A stretch of 64,000 nt of DNA from Pseudomonas fluorescens (GTDB taxonomy: Bacteria; Pseudomonadota; Gammaproteobacteria; Pseudomonadales; Pseudomonadaceae): positions 1 to 64,000 of the forward strand of contig NZ_LVEJ01000023.1 of assembly GCF_001648775.1 (NCBI RefSeq), given 5' to 3'. Positions 42,693 through 51,395 of the stretch are shown piece by piece. How positions within the stretch are numbered: position 1 is the first letter of the stretch; the number at the start of each line of letters is the position of its first letter. The notes below the pieces were generated by a model, which was given only the letters and a program-made list of their open reading frames with translations, was not told the origin of the DNA and ran no database searches. A program made the position numbers and the translations under genes.

Positions 42693-44261
42693 TCAGATCT
42701 TGTTGAACAGACCCAACTGGCTGATCTTGCTGAACGCCAACTGCGCGGCTTGCAACATGGTCTGCTGCAGGGTCAGGCGGGTCATGACTTCTGCCGGATC
42801 GGAATCGCGGATCGAACCTTGCGTCGTGGTGTTCGCGGTGCTCAGGCTCAGGTTAGTCGCGGTTTGCATTTCCAGCGCTTGGCCACGGGCACCAATGGTG
42901 GTGACAGAAGCGCCAATCTGGTTGGTAGCAGCGTCGATGTTGCCGAGACCCGACTCCATGACACCCTGAAACTTCTGCTTGGCAACATCATCACCGTCGA
43001 TCGGCGTATTCAATGCCGTAATCATCTGGCCCAGCGTGTCGAGCACGTTCTGGGTCTGGTGATTGTTCGGCTGAATCGAGAACTGATCGCCAGCGGCCGG
43101 CGTGTTGCCCAGCGCGAAAGTCACGCCCGCAGCGGTCGCGTTGCCGCCAGCCACGGTGCCGGACGACACGGGTTTGCTGTCCGCAGTGACTGGCGCCGCA
43201 TACAGATCGAACGCCGTGGCGCTGGTGAACTTGAGCACCGCGCCGCCTTGCGGGAAGGCGTTTGTATAGGCCGACTGGTCGGTGATGGTCGAACCGGTAA
43301 TCACCGCAGTAGACGGGTTACCCGGGCTGCGCGCGGTGGTGAACGAGTCAGGCTGGGTCGACAGCTGGAAGCTGTGCCCGGCAATGACCGCGTCCGGGTT
43401 GGTGTCCCCGGCTTTCAGGTTGATGTTCAGCTTCAGGTCGACGCCACGGAAACTGACTGACTGGTTGGTGCCGGTGGTGTTGACGATCGCGCCGTTCTGG
43501 CTGGCTTCAGCCGTCACGTCGTTACCCAGCGCATCGGTGATTTGCAGTTGGGTGCTGCTGACGAAGCTGACGGTGTACGGCTGACCACCGGAGAACTTGG
43601 AGTTGTAGGTGGCAACATTGCCAACGGTACCGCTGGACAGCACGACACGGCCGTCATCCACTGCAGGAGCCGTCATGTTGGTGCTGGTGCGACCGGTGTT
43701 GATGGTCTGCTGAAAGGCATCCCAACCGGTGGTGTTGGTGCCGACCGTCATACCGTCGCCGATGCCCAGGTTGATCGTGGTCTGGTCACCGTTGTAGGTG
43801 TAAGTGCCGTCGGCATTCTGCGAGTACGGCGCGGTATCGGTCTTCGAACCGGAGAACATGTAGTTGCCGTTGGCATCCTTGGAGTTCATCAGGCCCAGCA
43901 CTTGTTGCTGGATCTGACTCAGTTCCGAAGCGTAAGCCTGGCGATCCTTGTCGGTGCGCGTGCCGGTGTTGGCGGCCAGGGCGAGTTCCTTGGCACGCGC
44001 CAGTGCGGTGGTGATGGAATCCAGCGTGGACTCCTGCACATTCAACGAATTTGTGGTGGTGTCGACGTTGGTCTTGTACTGATCCAGCATCGCGGCCTGC
44101 TGGCCCAGTTGCAGCAAACGACCGGCGCCGATCGGATCATCGGACGCATTGGTGATGCGCTGCAGGCTGCTCGCCTCGCTGGCGGTGGCGACCGCCTTGT
44201 TGAAGTTACGCTGATAGTCCGACGCTTGCGTGCCGTAATACTGGGCGGTGGAAATGCGCAT
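42693..44261 (-). CDS. flgL: Flagellar hook-filament junction protein FlgL
   Basis: 522 residues. FlgL (HAP3) joins the hook-side FlgK to the filament. N-terminal MRISTAQYYGTQASDYQRNFNKAVATASEASSLQRITNASDDPIGAGRLLQL and C-terminal LSTANTTTQGSIRDSDPAEVMTRLTLQQTMLQAAQLAFSKISQLGLF are flagellin-like D0/D1 helices; the large central part (about 150-400) is variable. Starts 13 bases after flgK and ends the flgFGHIJKL run. Confidence 0.95.
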   Translation of the reverse strand: MRISTAQYYGTQASDYQRNFNKAVATASEASSLQRITNASDDPIGAGRLLQLGQQAAMLDQYKTNVDTTTNSLNVQESTLDSITTALARAKELALAANTGTRTDKDRQAYASELSQIQQQVLGLMNSKDANGNYMFSGSKTDTAPYSQNADGTYTYNGDQTTINLGIGDGMTVGTNTTGWDAFQQTINTGRTSTNMTAPAVDDGRVVLSSGTVGNVATYNSKFSGGQPYTVSFVSSTQLQITDALGNDVTAEASQNGAIVNTTGTNQSVSFRGVDLKLNINLKAGDTNPDAVIAGHSFQLSTQPDSFTTARSPGNPSTAVITGSTITDQSAYTNAFPQGGAVLKFTSATAFDLYAAPVTADSKPVSSGTVAGGNATAAGVTFALGNTPAAGDQFSIQPNNHQTQNVLDTLGQMITALNTPIDGDDVAKQKFQGVMESGLGNIDAATNQIGASVTTIGARGQALEMQTATNLSLSTANTTTQGSIRDSDPAEVMTRLTLQQTMLQAAQLAFSKISQLGLFNKI

Positions 44262-44274
44262 GAATTACGACTCC

Positions 44275-46320
44275 TTAAAGGCTGTTGATCAGCGTGGCGA
44301 AAGTTTCCTGCGCAGCTTTGATGATCTGCGAAGACGCTGTGTAGTACTGCTGATATTTGACCAGGTTACCGGTTTCCTCATCCAGGTTGACCCCGGACAG
44401 CGAATCGCGCGCGCCTTTGGCGTTATCCAGGATCGCCGAAGTCGCGGCGCTGTCGGACTTGCCTTGGGCGGTCTTGGTACCGACGTTGGTCACCAGCTTG
44501 TTGTAGGCGTCAGTCAGGCTGATACCTTTGCTGGCCGAACCGGTGTCGACGGTTTGCGCGGTTTGCAGGGCGACCAGCGATTGCGCGTTGCGGTTGTCCG
44601 AAGACGCCGCACCGGTCAGGTTCATGGTGAAGGTTTCGCCTGGCTTCGGCGTGCCGCCAATGGTGGTCTGCACGGAGAAGGTTTTCTGTACGTTCGGCGT
44701 AACGCTGGTGTCCAGCACCGGGTTGCCGCTGGCATCGACGATGCCGACCTTCAGGTCCAGCGTGTTCGATTGACCGGGAACGACTGTGCCGCTGCTGATC
44801 ACGCCGCCCTTGGCATCCACAAAGGAGTAAGACTGGCTGCCGCCGCTGACCGCACCAAACACCAGTTTGACCGGCGTCGAGTTCTTCAGCGCCGCCTGCA
44901 TGTCAGCCTGGGCCGTCGGGTTGTAGATATCGATCTTGCTGCTGAGTGTCGGCTGAGTGTAAGTGCCCAGACCGGCAGCGCTGGCGACACCGGTCAACGG
45001 ACCGGCCGCAGCGATTTTCTTCGGATCGGTGAGTACCGTCTGAATGCTCGCCGCCGCATTGCGGGTCGGGGTGATTTTGAAGCTGTCACCGGCGCTCAAC
45101 GCACCACCCTTCAGCGCAAGGGTGAAGCCGTCGATCACTGGCGGCGGATTGGTGGTGGTGCTGAAGGCGCCCAGGTCGGTGCCGTCGGAACGCTTGACGG
45201 TGTAGTCAGTGGCGCTGGTGAACGTCACTTGATAATCGCTGGTGGTCAGCTTGCCGGTGTCCTTGATGGTGACATCGAGGTTACCCGAACCGGTGCTGTT
45301 GCCCGACTGCGCGATGCTGCGCGAGCTGATCAGCGCGGCACTGTTGATGTTGTTGAAAATCGCCGCGCCGAAGTCACCGTTTTTGTCGATGCCCTGCGCT
45401 TGCTGGCTGTTGACCTGATCAGCGATCACCAGCGCCACTCGGCCCAGCTCGTTGAGTGACGGGTCAAGGACCTCTTTGCGATAGGTCAGCAGGCCGCCGA
45501 TTTCACCGCCGGTCATCGCCGAGGTGATGTCGATGGTGCTCGAACCGCGATCCATCTGGATGGCCATGCGCGACGGATCGTCTTTGCTCGCGACCATGCT
45601 CAGTGTGTTGGTGGTGTTGCCGATTACCAGCGGCTGACCGCTGCCGATGTAGACGTCGAAACTGGTGCCACGCTCGACGACCTGCGCGCCGGTCAGTTCG
45701 GACAGCTGGCGTACGGCTTCGTTACGGCTGTCGAGCAGATCGTTTGGCGCACCGCCACTGGTGGAGATTTCGCCGATCTTCTGGTTCAAATTGGCAATCG
45801 AGGTGGCCAGCTTGTTCACCTGGGACGTCATGTCGCCCAGGCTGCCGTTGATCGTGGTGTTCTGGTCGTTGAGCTGTTTGGCGATGGTGTTGAAACGACT
45901 GGTCAGCGCCTGTGCGCCGGTCAGCACCGATTGACGGGAGGTGTCATCGGTCGCCGAGGTCGAAACGCCCTGCATGGTGGTGAAGAATTTCTGCAGCACG
46001 CCGGTCAGGCCGGTGTTGGTGTCCGACAGCATGGAGTCCAGCGGCGTGGCCTGCGCCAGGTAAGCAGCCGATTCGCTGTCGAGCGAAGTAGCGGTGTGCA
46101 GCTGGCTTTCCAGGTACGAGTTGTACACCCGGCGCACGTCAGCCAGGGTGGTGCCCGTACCGATGAAAACGGTACCGAATTGCTGCGAGGATTTGGTGCC
46201 CTGCACGGTTTGCTGGCGCGAATAACCGGCGGTGTCGACGTTGGCAATGTTGTTGCCTGTCGTAGCCAAAGAGGACTGACTGGCCGACAGTCCCGACATC
46301 CCGATATTGAGCAAACTCAT
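44275..46320 (-). CDS. flgK: Flagellar hook-associated protein FlgK
   Basis: 681 residues. FlgK (HAP1) caps the hook and begins the junction. The N-terminal rod/hook signature LLNIGMSGLSASQSSLATTGNNIANVDTAGYSRQ and C-terminal NLDEETGNLVKYQQYYTASSQIIKAAQETFATLINSL are both present. The central domains are long and Thr/Ser rich. It begins 24 bases after flgJ. Confidence 0.96.
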   Translation of the reverse strand: MSLLNIGMSGLSASQSSLATTGNNIANVDTAGYSRQQTVQGTKSSQQFGTVFIGTGTTLADVRRVYNSYLESQLHTATSLDSESAAYLAQATPLDSMLSDTNTGLTGVLQKFFTTMQGVSTSATDDTSRQSVLTGAQALTSRFNTIAKQLNDQNTTINGSLGDMTSQVNKLATSIANLNQKIGEISTSGGAPNDLLDSRNEAVRQLSELTGAQVVERGTSFDVYIGSGQPLVIGNTTNTLSMVASKDDPSRMAIQMDRGSSTIDITSAMTGGEIGGLLTYRKEVLDPSLNELGRVALVIADQVNSQQAQGIDKNGDFGAAIFNNINSAALISSRSIAQSGNSTGSGNLDVTIKDTGKLTTSDYQVTFTSATDYTVKRSDGTDLGAFSTTTNPPPVIDGFTLALKGGALSAGDSFKITPTRNAAASIQTVLTDPKKIAAAGPLTGVASAAGLGTYTQPTLSSKIDIYNPTAQADMQAALKNSTPVKLVFGAVSGGSQSYSFVDAKGGVISSGTVVPGQSNTLDLKVGIVDASGNPVLDTSVTPNVQKTFSVQTTIGGTPKPGETFTMNLTGAASSDNRNAQSLVALQTAQTVDTGSASKGISLTDAYNKLVTNVGTKTAQGKSDSAATSAILDNAKGARDSLSGVNLDEETGNLVKYQQYYTASSQIIKAAQETFATLINSL

Positions 46321-46344
46321 GGTTCAGACCTTATACCTTGTGCC

Positions 46345-47637
46345 TTATAAAGGCGTGGTGGATACACCCGCCGCAGCGTAGTTTTGGAAACTGTTCATCT
46401 GCTTGGCTATCTGCGAAATCTTTGTCGCGTAGTTCGGGTCGGTGGCGTAACCGGCCTTTTGCAACTCGCGTACAAACTGTTCTGGGTTATCGGCAGACTT
46501 CACGACATCTTGATAGCGATTATTGGTCTGCAGCAAAGTCACCAGATCGTGGAAGCTGTCCTTGTACGAGGCATAGGAACGGAACTCGGCCGTCTCCTTG
46601 ACCATTGCGCCATCGCGGAACTCACTGGTGATCGCCCGGGCCGAATCGCCCTTCCAGTTGCTGCTCGCCTTGATGCCGAACAGGTTGTGGCTGCTACTAC
46701 CATCCTGGGCGCGCATGACCGATTTGCCCCAACCGGTTTCCAGCGCAGCCTGTGCCACCAGATAACGCGGATCGACGCCGATGCGGTCGGCCGCTTCCTT
46801 GGCCATCGGCAGCATGGTGTTGACGAATTCGTCGGCGGAGCTGAACGCTTTTTTCGCTGGCGCCAACGGAATCTGCGCCATCGCACGACCATAAATCTGC
46901 ATCTGCCCGCCGGAGGTTTTTTCGTTCTCGGCACGGGCCAGCCAATCGCCGTTGTACAGCGGGCCGGCACCGGTGGTGGCGGCTGTCGTGGCGCGTTGCG
47001 GCAATGGATTAGCGGCCGCCGGCGTCGCCGAAGGCACCAGACCTGCGAGCAAACGATCGGCCAGTTTCGGCGGCAAGGCCAGTCGACGCTGGTTGATCAG
47101 CGCCATGTCGTTGCGGTGGGAAATATCGGTGTTCGGTGCATTCACCGAACGCGAGGCCCACAGCGGACGCTCACCATTGAGTCGCGACAACGGGCCATTG
47201 GTGGCGACGGTGCCGGCGGCAATCGGCGTCACCACGGCAGCGGCCTTGGCCTTGGCTTCTTCCTGCTTGGCGGCGGAGGCGGCCGCAGCCTCGCCCGGCG
47301 CCATCGGTTTGTTCTTCGACATCTGCCGCATCAGCACGTCGGCGAGGCCAATACCACCACCCTCACGGGACATGGAAACGGCCAATTGCTGATCGTACAT
47401 TTCCTGATACTGCTTGGCCGCCGGCGTGTTGAGCGGGTTGTCCTGCCCCAGCGTTTCGGTGGCCGAGCGCATCGACTTGAGCATTTCGCCGAGGAACAGC
47501 GATTCGAATTCCTGCGCCACTTTGCGCATGTTCGCATCGCTGTTCTTGTCACCGACCTTGAGCTGGTTCAGGCGATTGAGGTCCGAGTAAGAACCCGAAT
47601 CGCTGCTGTTGACCAGACCGCTCTTGCGCATATCCAT
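46345..47637 (-). CDS. flgJ: Flagellar rod cap and peptidoglycan hydrolase FlgJ
   Basis: 430 residues. Residues about 30-110 form the rod-binding (rod cap) domain (VAQEFESLFLGEMLKSMRSATETLG). After an Ala/Pro-rich linker (about 110-260), the C-terminal GH73 glucosaminidase opens the cell wall for the rod; the catalytic Glu lies in AQAALETGWGKSVM. The protein is longer than enterobacterial FlgJ because of the linker, as in other Pseudomonas. It starts 11 bases after flgI. A Met two codons in is an alternative start. Confidence 0.95.
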   Translation of the reverse strand: MDMRKSGLVNSSDSGSYSDLNRLNQLKVGDKNSDANMRKVAQEFESLFLGEMLKSMRSATETLGQDNPLNTPAAKQYQEMYDQQLAVSMSREGGGIGLADVLMRQMSKNKPMAPGEAAAASAAKQEEAKAKAAAVVTPIAAGTVATNGPLSRLNGERPLWASRSVNAPNTDISHRNDMALINQRRLALPPKLADRLLAGLVPSATPAAANPLPQRATTAATTGAGPLYNGDWLARAENEKTSGGQMQIYGRAMAQIPLAPAKKAFSSADEFVNTMLPMAKEAADRIGVDPRYLVAQAALETGWGKSVMRAQDGSSSHNLFGIKASSNWKGDSARAITSEFRDGAMVKETAEFRSYASYKDSFHDLVTLLQTNNRYQDVVKSADNPEQFVRELQKAGYATDPNYATKISQIAKQMNSFQNYAAAGVSTTPL

Positions 47638-47648
47638 GGTGGTCGGCC

Positions 47649-48764
47649 TCAGATCACGATCAGGTCGGCTTGCAACGCGCCGGCCTGCTTCAGAGCTTCA
47701 AGGATGGCCATCAAGTCACCCGGTGCCGCGCCGACCTGGTTCACCGCCCGCACGATCTCGTCGAGGGTGGTGCCCGGGCCGAATTTGAACATCGGCTTGG
47801 CTTCCTGCTCGGCGTTCACCCGCGAGCGCGGCACGACTGCCGTCTGGCCGTTGGACAACGGGCCCGGCTGGCTGACAATCGGGTCTTCGGTGATGGTCAC
47901 GGTCAGGCTGCCGTGGGTCACGGCGGCTGGCGACACTTTCACGTTCTGGCCGATGACGATGGTGCCGGTACGCGAGTTGATGATGACTTTCGCCACCGCC
48001 TGACCCGGATCGACTTCGAGGTTTTCCAGGATCGACAAGTAGTCGACGCGCTGGCTCGGATCGAGCGGCGCGGTGACGCGGATCGAACCACCGTCGATGG
48101 CCTGCGCGACACCAGGGCCGAGCATGTCGTTGATCTTGTCGACGATACGTTTGGCGGTGGTGAAGTCGGAACGGTTGAGGTTCAGCGTCAGGCTATTGCC
48201 CTGGTTGAAACCGCTCGGCACCGAACGCTCCACCGAAGCACCGCCCGGAATGCGACCGGCCGACGGAACGTTGACGGTGATCTTCGAACCGTCGCGACCT
48301 TCAGCATCGAAACCGCCGACCACGAGGTTGCCCTGAGCGACCGCGTAGACGTTGCCGTCGATACCCTTGAGCGGGGTCAGCAACAGGGTGCCGCCACGCA
48401 GGCTCTTGGAGTTACCGATCGAGGACACCGTGATATCGACCTGCTGACCCGGCTTGGCGAACGCCGGCAAGTCGGCACTGATCGACACCGCCGCGACGTT
48501 CTTCAACTGCACGTTGCCCGATCCCGGCGGCACCTTGATGCCGAACTGCGAGAGCATGTTGTTGAAGGTCTGCAGGGTGAACGGGGTTTGCGTCGTCTGG
48601 TCACCGGTGCCGTTAAGCCCGACCACCAGGCCGTAACCGATCAACTGGTTGGAACGCACGCCAGAGATACTGGCGATGTCTTTCAACCGTTCGGCTTGTG
48701 CATTGAAGGCCGCCGACATCAACAGCGCGGCCACCATAAGGCTTTTCAGATTCAACGTAGCCAC
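47649..48764 (-). CDS. flgI: Flagellar P-ring protein FlgI
   Basis: 371 residues with a cleavable signal peptide (LMVAALLMSAAFNAQA, cut before ERLKDIAS). FlgI builds the bushing in the peptidoglycan layer. RLKDIASISGVRSNQLIGYGLVVGLNGTGDQT and the C-terminal EIVRAVNQVGAAPGDLMAILEALKQAGALQADLIVI are typical. The start is a GTG directly after the flgH stop codon (no gap); a TTG three codons later also fits. Confidence 0.95.
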   Translation of the reverse strand: MATLNLKSLMVAALLMSAAFNAQAERLKDIASISGVRSNQLIGYGLVVGLNGTGDQTTQTPFTLQTFNNMLSQFGIKVPPGSGNVQLKNVAAVSISADLPAFAKPGQQVDITVSSIGNSKSLRGGTLLLTPLKGIDGNVYAVAQGNLVVGGFDAEGRDGSKITVNVPSAGRIPGGASVERSVPSGFNQGNSLTLNLNRSDFTTAKRIVDKINDMLGPGVAQAIDGGSIRVTAPLDPSQRVDYLSILENLEVDPGQAVAKVIINSRTGTIVIGQNVKVSPAAVTHGSLTVTITEDPIVSQPGPLSNGQTAVVPRSRVNAEQEAKPMFKFGPGTTLDEIVRAVNQVGAAPGDLMAILEALKQAGALQADLIVI

Positions 48765-49460
48765 CTAGAAAGGGAACAGCGGGCTGAGGAAGAAACGGTC
48801 GAACCAGCCTGGCTGACTCGTATCGGCAAACGCGCCGGTACCCGAGTAGGTGATGCGCGCATCGGCGACCCGAGTCGACGACACAGTGTTGTCCGTGGCG
48901 ATGTCATCGGCGCGCACCAGGCCGGCAATGCGCACCAGTTCGTCACCGGTATTGAGCGTCAGCCACTTCTCGCCGCGCACGGCGATGATGCCGTTGGGCA
49001 GCACGTCAGCGACGGTCACGGTGATCGAGCCGGTCAGGCTGTTGCTCTGCCCCGACTTGGCGTCACCTTTGGTCGAGCGGTCGGCGCTGTAGCCGGCGTT
49101 CAGGCTCAGGTCGTTGCCCCCGATCGGATTGTTGGTGGTCAGACTGGAGCCGAACAACGAGGTCAGACCGACCTTGTTATCGCTGTTCTTGTCCATCTGC
49201 GAGTTGGCGTTCTTGCTCGCCTGCGTGCGCTCGTTCAGGGTGATGGTGATGATGTCACCGACCCGGAACGCCTTGCGGTCGCTGTACAGGTTCTGCTCGA
49301 AACCGGCCTGATAGATCGAGCCATTGTTGGCCGCAGCCGGCAACGGCGTGCGCGGCAACACCGGGGCGTAGTAAGGGTCATTGGGCTTGGGCGTCGGGGC
49401 GACGCAGCCCGCGAGCGAGACGACCCCACTCAATGCCAGAACAGATACAAAGCGATTCAT
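48765..49460 (-). CDS. flgH: Flagellar L-ring lipoprotein FlgH
   Basis: 231 residues. An N-terminal lipoprotein signal ends in the lipobox LAGC (Cys18), so it is lipidated and sent to the outer membrane, where it forms the L-ring. Conserved core: GSIYQAGFEQNLYSDRKAFRVGDIITITLNERTQASKNANS and GIIAVRGEKWLTLNTGDELVRIAGLVR. Its stop abuts the flgI start. Confidence 0.96.
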   Translation of the reverse strand: MNRFVSVLALSGVVSLAGCVAPTPKPNDPYYAPVLPRTPLPAAANNGSIYQAGFEQNLYSDRKAFRVGDIITITLNERTQASKNANSQMDKNSDNKVGLTSLFGSSLTTNNPIGGNDLSLNAGYSADRSTKGDAKSGQSNSLTGSITVTVADVLPNGIIAVRGEKWLTLNTGDELVRIAGLVRADDIATDNTVSSTRVADARITYSGTGAFADTSQPGWFDRFFLSPLFPF

Positions 49461-49512
49461 GACCCTACCTCACGGTGTTGCAGGCGACCTCATGGCCGCC
49501 TCATAGACTTGA

Positions 49513-50298
49513 TTACAGATTCTGCGTTACGAACGAGAGCATCTGGTCGGCGGTGGAGATCACCTTGGAGTTCATCTCGTAAGCGCGCTGAGTGGTGATC
49601 ATGTTGACCATCTCTTCCACGGTGCTGACGTTGGAGGTTTCCAGGGTGTTCTGCAGGGTGGTACCGAAACCGGCCAGACCTGGAGTGCCGACTTGCGGCG
49701 CGCCGGAAGCGGCAGTTTCCAGGAACAGGTTGTTACCCACTGCCTGCAGACCGGCCGGGTTGATGAAGTCGGCGGTTTGCAGGTTGCCGATCACCTGCGA
49801 CGCGGCGTTGCCGGCGACGGTGATGGACACGGTGCCGTCACGGCCGACGGTGAAGGTCTGGGCATCGTTCGGAATGACGATGGCCGGCTCCAGAGCGAAA
49901 CCGCTGGCGTTAACGATCTGGCCATTGGAATCGAGGTGGAAGGTACCGTCACGGGTGTAGGACGTGGTGCCGTCCGGCTGCAGAATCTGGAAGAAACCGC
50001 GACCGTCGATGGCCATGTCCAGCGGCTGCTCGGTGGTTTGCAGGCTGCCGGCGGTGAAGTTTTTCTGCGTGCCGACGATGCGCACACCGGTACCCAGTTG
50101 CAGACCCGACGGCAGTTCGCTGTCCTGGGTCGATTGGGCGCCTGGCTGGCGTTTGATCTGATACAGCAGGTCCTGGAACTCGGCGCGGTCACGTTTGAAA
50201 CCCGTGGTCGACACGTTCGCCAGGTTGTTGGAAATGGTGGTCAGGTTGGTGTCCTGGGCGGACAGACCGGTTTTGGCAACCCATAGAGCCGGAAGCAT
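49513..50298 (-). CDS. flgG: Flagellar distal rod protein FlgG
   Basis: 261 residues, usual length. It forms the distal rod. N-terminal LWVAKTGLSAQDTNLTTISNNLANVSTTGFKRDRAEFQD and C-terminal TSNVSTVEEMVNMITTQRAYEMNSKVISTADQMLSFVTQNL are the rod/hook signatures. About 45 bases follow flgF, with the expected ribosome site. Confidence 0.97.
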   Translation of the reverse strand: MLPALWVAKTGLSAQDTNLTTISNNLANVSTTGFKRDRAEFQDLLYQIKRQPGAQSTQDSELPSGLQLGTGVRIVGTQKNFTAGSLQTTEQPLDMAIDGRGFFQILQPDGTTSYTRDGTFHLDSNGQIVNASGFALEPAIVIPNDAQTFTVGRDGTVSITVAGNAASQVIGNLQTADFINPAGLQAVGNNLFLETAASGAPQVGTPGLAGFGTTLQNTLETSNVSTVEEMVNMITTQRAYEMNSKVISTADQMLSFVTQNL

Positions 50299-50343
50299 TC
50301 GATTCTCCTCGTGCGCCTGTTTTACGGCGCGACGTTCTGATAA

Positions 50344-51084
50344 TTAGCTGATCTGCAAGACCCGAGCCATGGCCTGGTCGTCGTCTTTGGCGGTGTTCAT
50401 CATCTTGACGTGCAACTCGAACTGCTTGGCCAGCGCCAGCACCGAGGTCATCTCTTCGACGGCGTTGACGTTGCTCGACTCAAGGAAGCCCGACACCAGT
50501 TTGACGTTGGCATCGGCCGGCGCCGGTTGGCCGTCCTTGGTGTAAATCGAGCCATCGAGACCCTTGTTCATGTTCTTGATGTCCGGGTTGACCAGCTTGA
50601 TGCGGTCGACTTCGGCCATGACGCGCGGGCCTTCACCCATCGCGCGAATACTGATGGTGCCGTCTTCACCGACTTCGATCTGCTGCTCGGGCGGCACGGC
50701 GATCGGACCGCCATTGCCCATGACCGGCATGCCGTTGCCGGCCCGCAGCACGCCGAGGGCGTCGACGTTGAGGCTACCGGTGCGCACGTAGCTTTCGCCG
50801 CCATTAGGGTTTTGCACGGCGATGAAACCGTTGCCGGTCACCGCAACGTCGAGGTCACGACCGGTCTGCACCAGCGAGCCCGGGGTGAAATCCGTGGCTG
50901 GCCGTTCGCTCATGGCAAACGCACGCGCCGGAAAGCTGTCACCGAACACCGGCATCGAACGCGCCTGCTCCAGGTCGCGCTGAAAACCGTTGGTGGAGAT
51001 GTTCGCGAGGTTGTTGGCATGCGCCTTTTGCGCCAGTGCATTCTGGCTGGCGCCGGTCATTGCCACATAAAGGTACTTGTCCAC
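50344..51084 (-). CDS. flgF: Flagellar proximal rod protein FlgF
   Basis: 246 residues from a GTG at 51084, preceded by GGAAAGAG; the reading frame stays open upstream through a repeat but the FlgF N-terminus (MDKYLYVAMTGASQNALAQKAHANNLANISTNGFQRD) starts here. C-terminus: LESSNVNAVEEMTSVLALAKQFELHVKMMNTAKDDDQAMARVLQIS. It forms part of the proximal rod and is the first gene of flgFGHIJKL, with a sigma-54 promoter about 57 bases upstream. flgE, which normally precedes it in Pseudomonas, is not next to it here. Confidence 0.95.
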   Translation of the reverse strand: MDKYLYVAMTGASQNALAQKAHANNLANISTNGFQRDLEQARSMPVFGDSFPARAFAMSERPATDFTPGSLVQTGRDLDVAVTGNGFIAVQNPNGGESYVRTGSLNVDALGVLRAGNGMPVMGNGGPIAVPPEQQIEVGEDGTISIRAMGEGPRVMAEVDRIKLVNPDIKNMNKGLDGSIYTKDGQPAPADANVKLVSGFLESSNVNAVEEMTSVLALAKQFELHVKMMNTAKDDDQAMARVLQIS

Positions 51085-51140
51085 ACTCTTTCCTCTGCAT
51101 GCCGGACGTTTGCCGCCCACTGCTGTACTGCTGAGCCATA

Positions 51141-51156
51141 AGCAATTTGCAGACCA
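51141..51156 (-). promoter_or_regulatory. Sigma-54 promoter of flgF operon (predicted)
   Basis: Minus strand: TGGTCTGCAAATTGCT, with GG-N10-GC spacing and a strong -12 (TTGCT), about 57 bases before the flgF GTG. The -24 side matches only in TGG. Confidence 0.65.
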
Positions 51157-51300
51157 ACTTTTTTCTGGCGGGCAAAGACCCGGTAAACAAAGGACTTGAG
51201 GGATGGCGAGGGGAAATTTGAAATGTATCGAAGTCGAAAAACCGGCGGTGTTATGCCGGTAGGTGGCAATGTCTGGCGCTGGTGTTGCCTGGACTATCGC

Positions 51301-51366
51301 TTTCGCGAGCAGGCTCGCTCCCACAGGGGTATGCATTTCAAATGTGGGAGCGAGCCTGCTCGCGAA
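51301..51366. repeat. REP doublet in the opposite arrangement
   Basis: Two REP cores of the same family as at 4237, but with their order reversed: the TTCGCGAGCAGGCTCGCTCC side comes first and the TGTGGGAGCGAGCCTGCTCG side second, with only about 18 bases between. It lies between phhR and the flgF promoter. Confidence 0.9.
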
Positions 51367-51395
51367 GAGGCCATCACTACCCACACATGTTTGGG

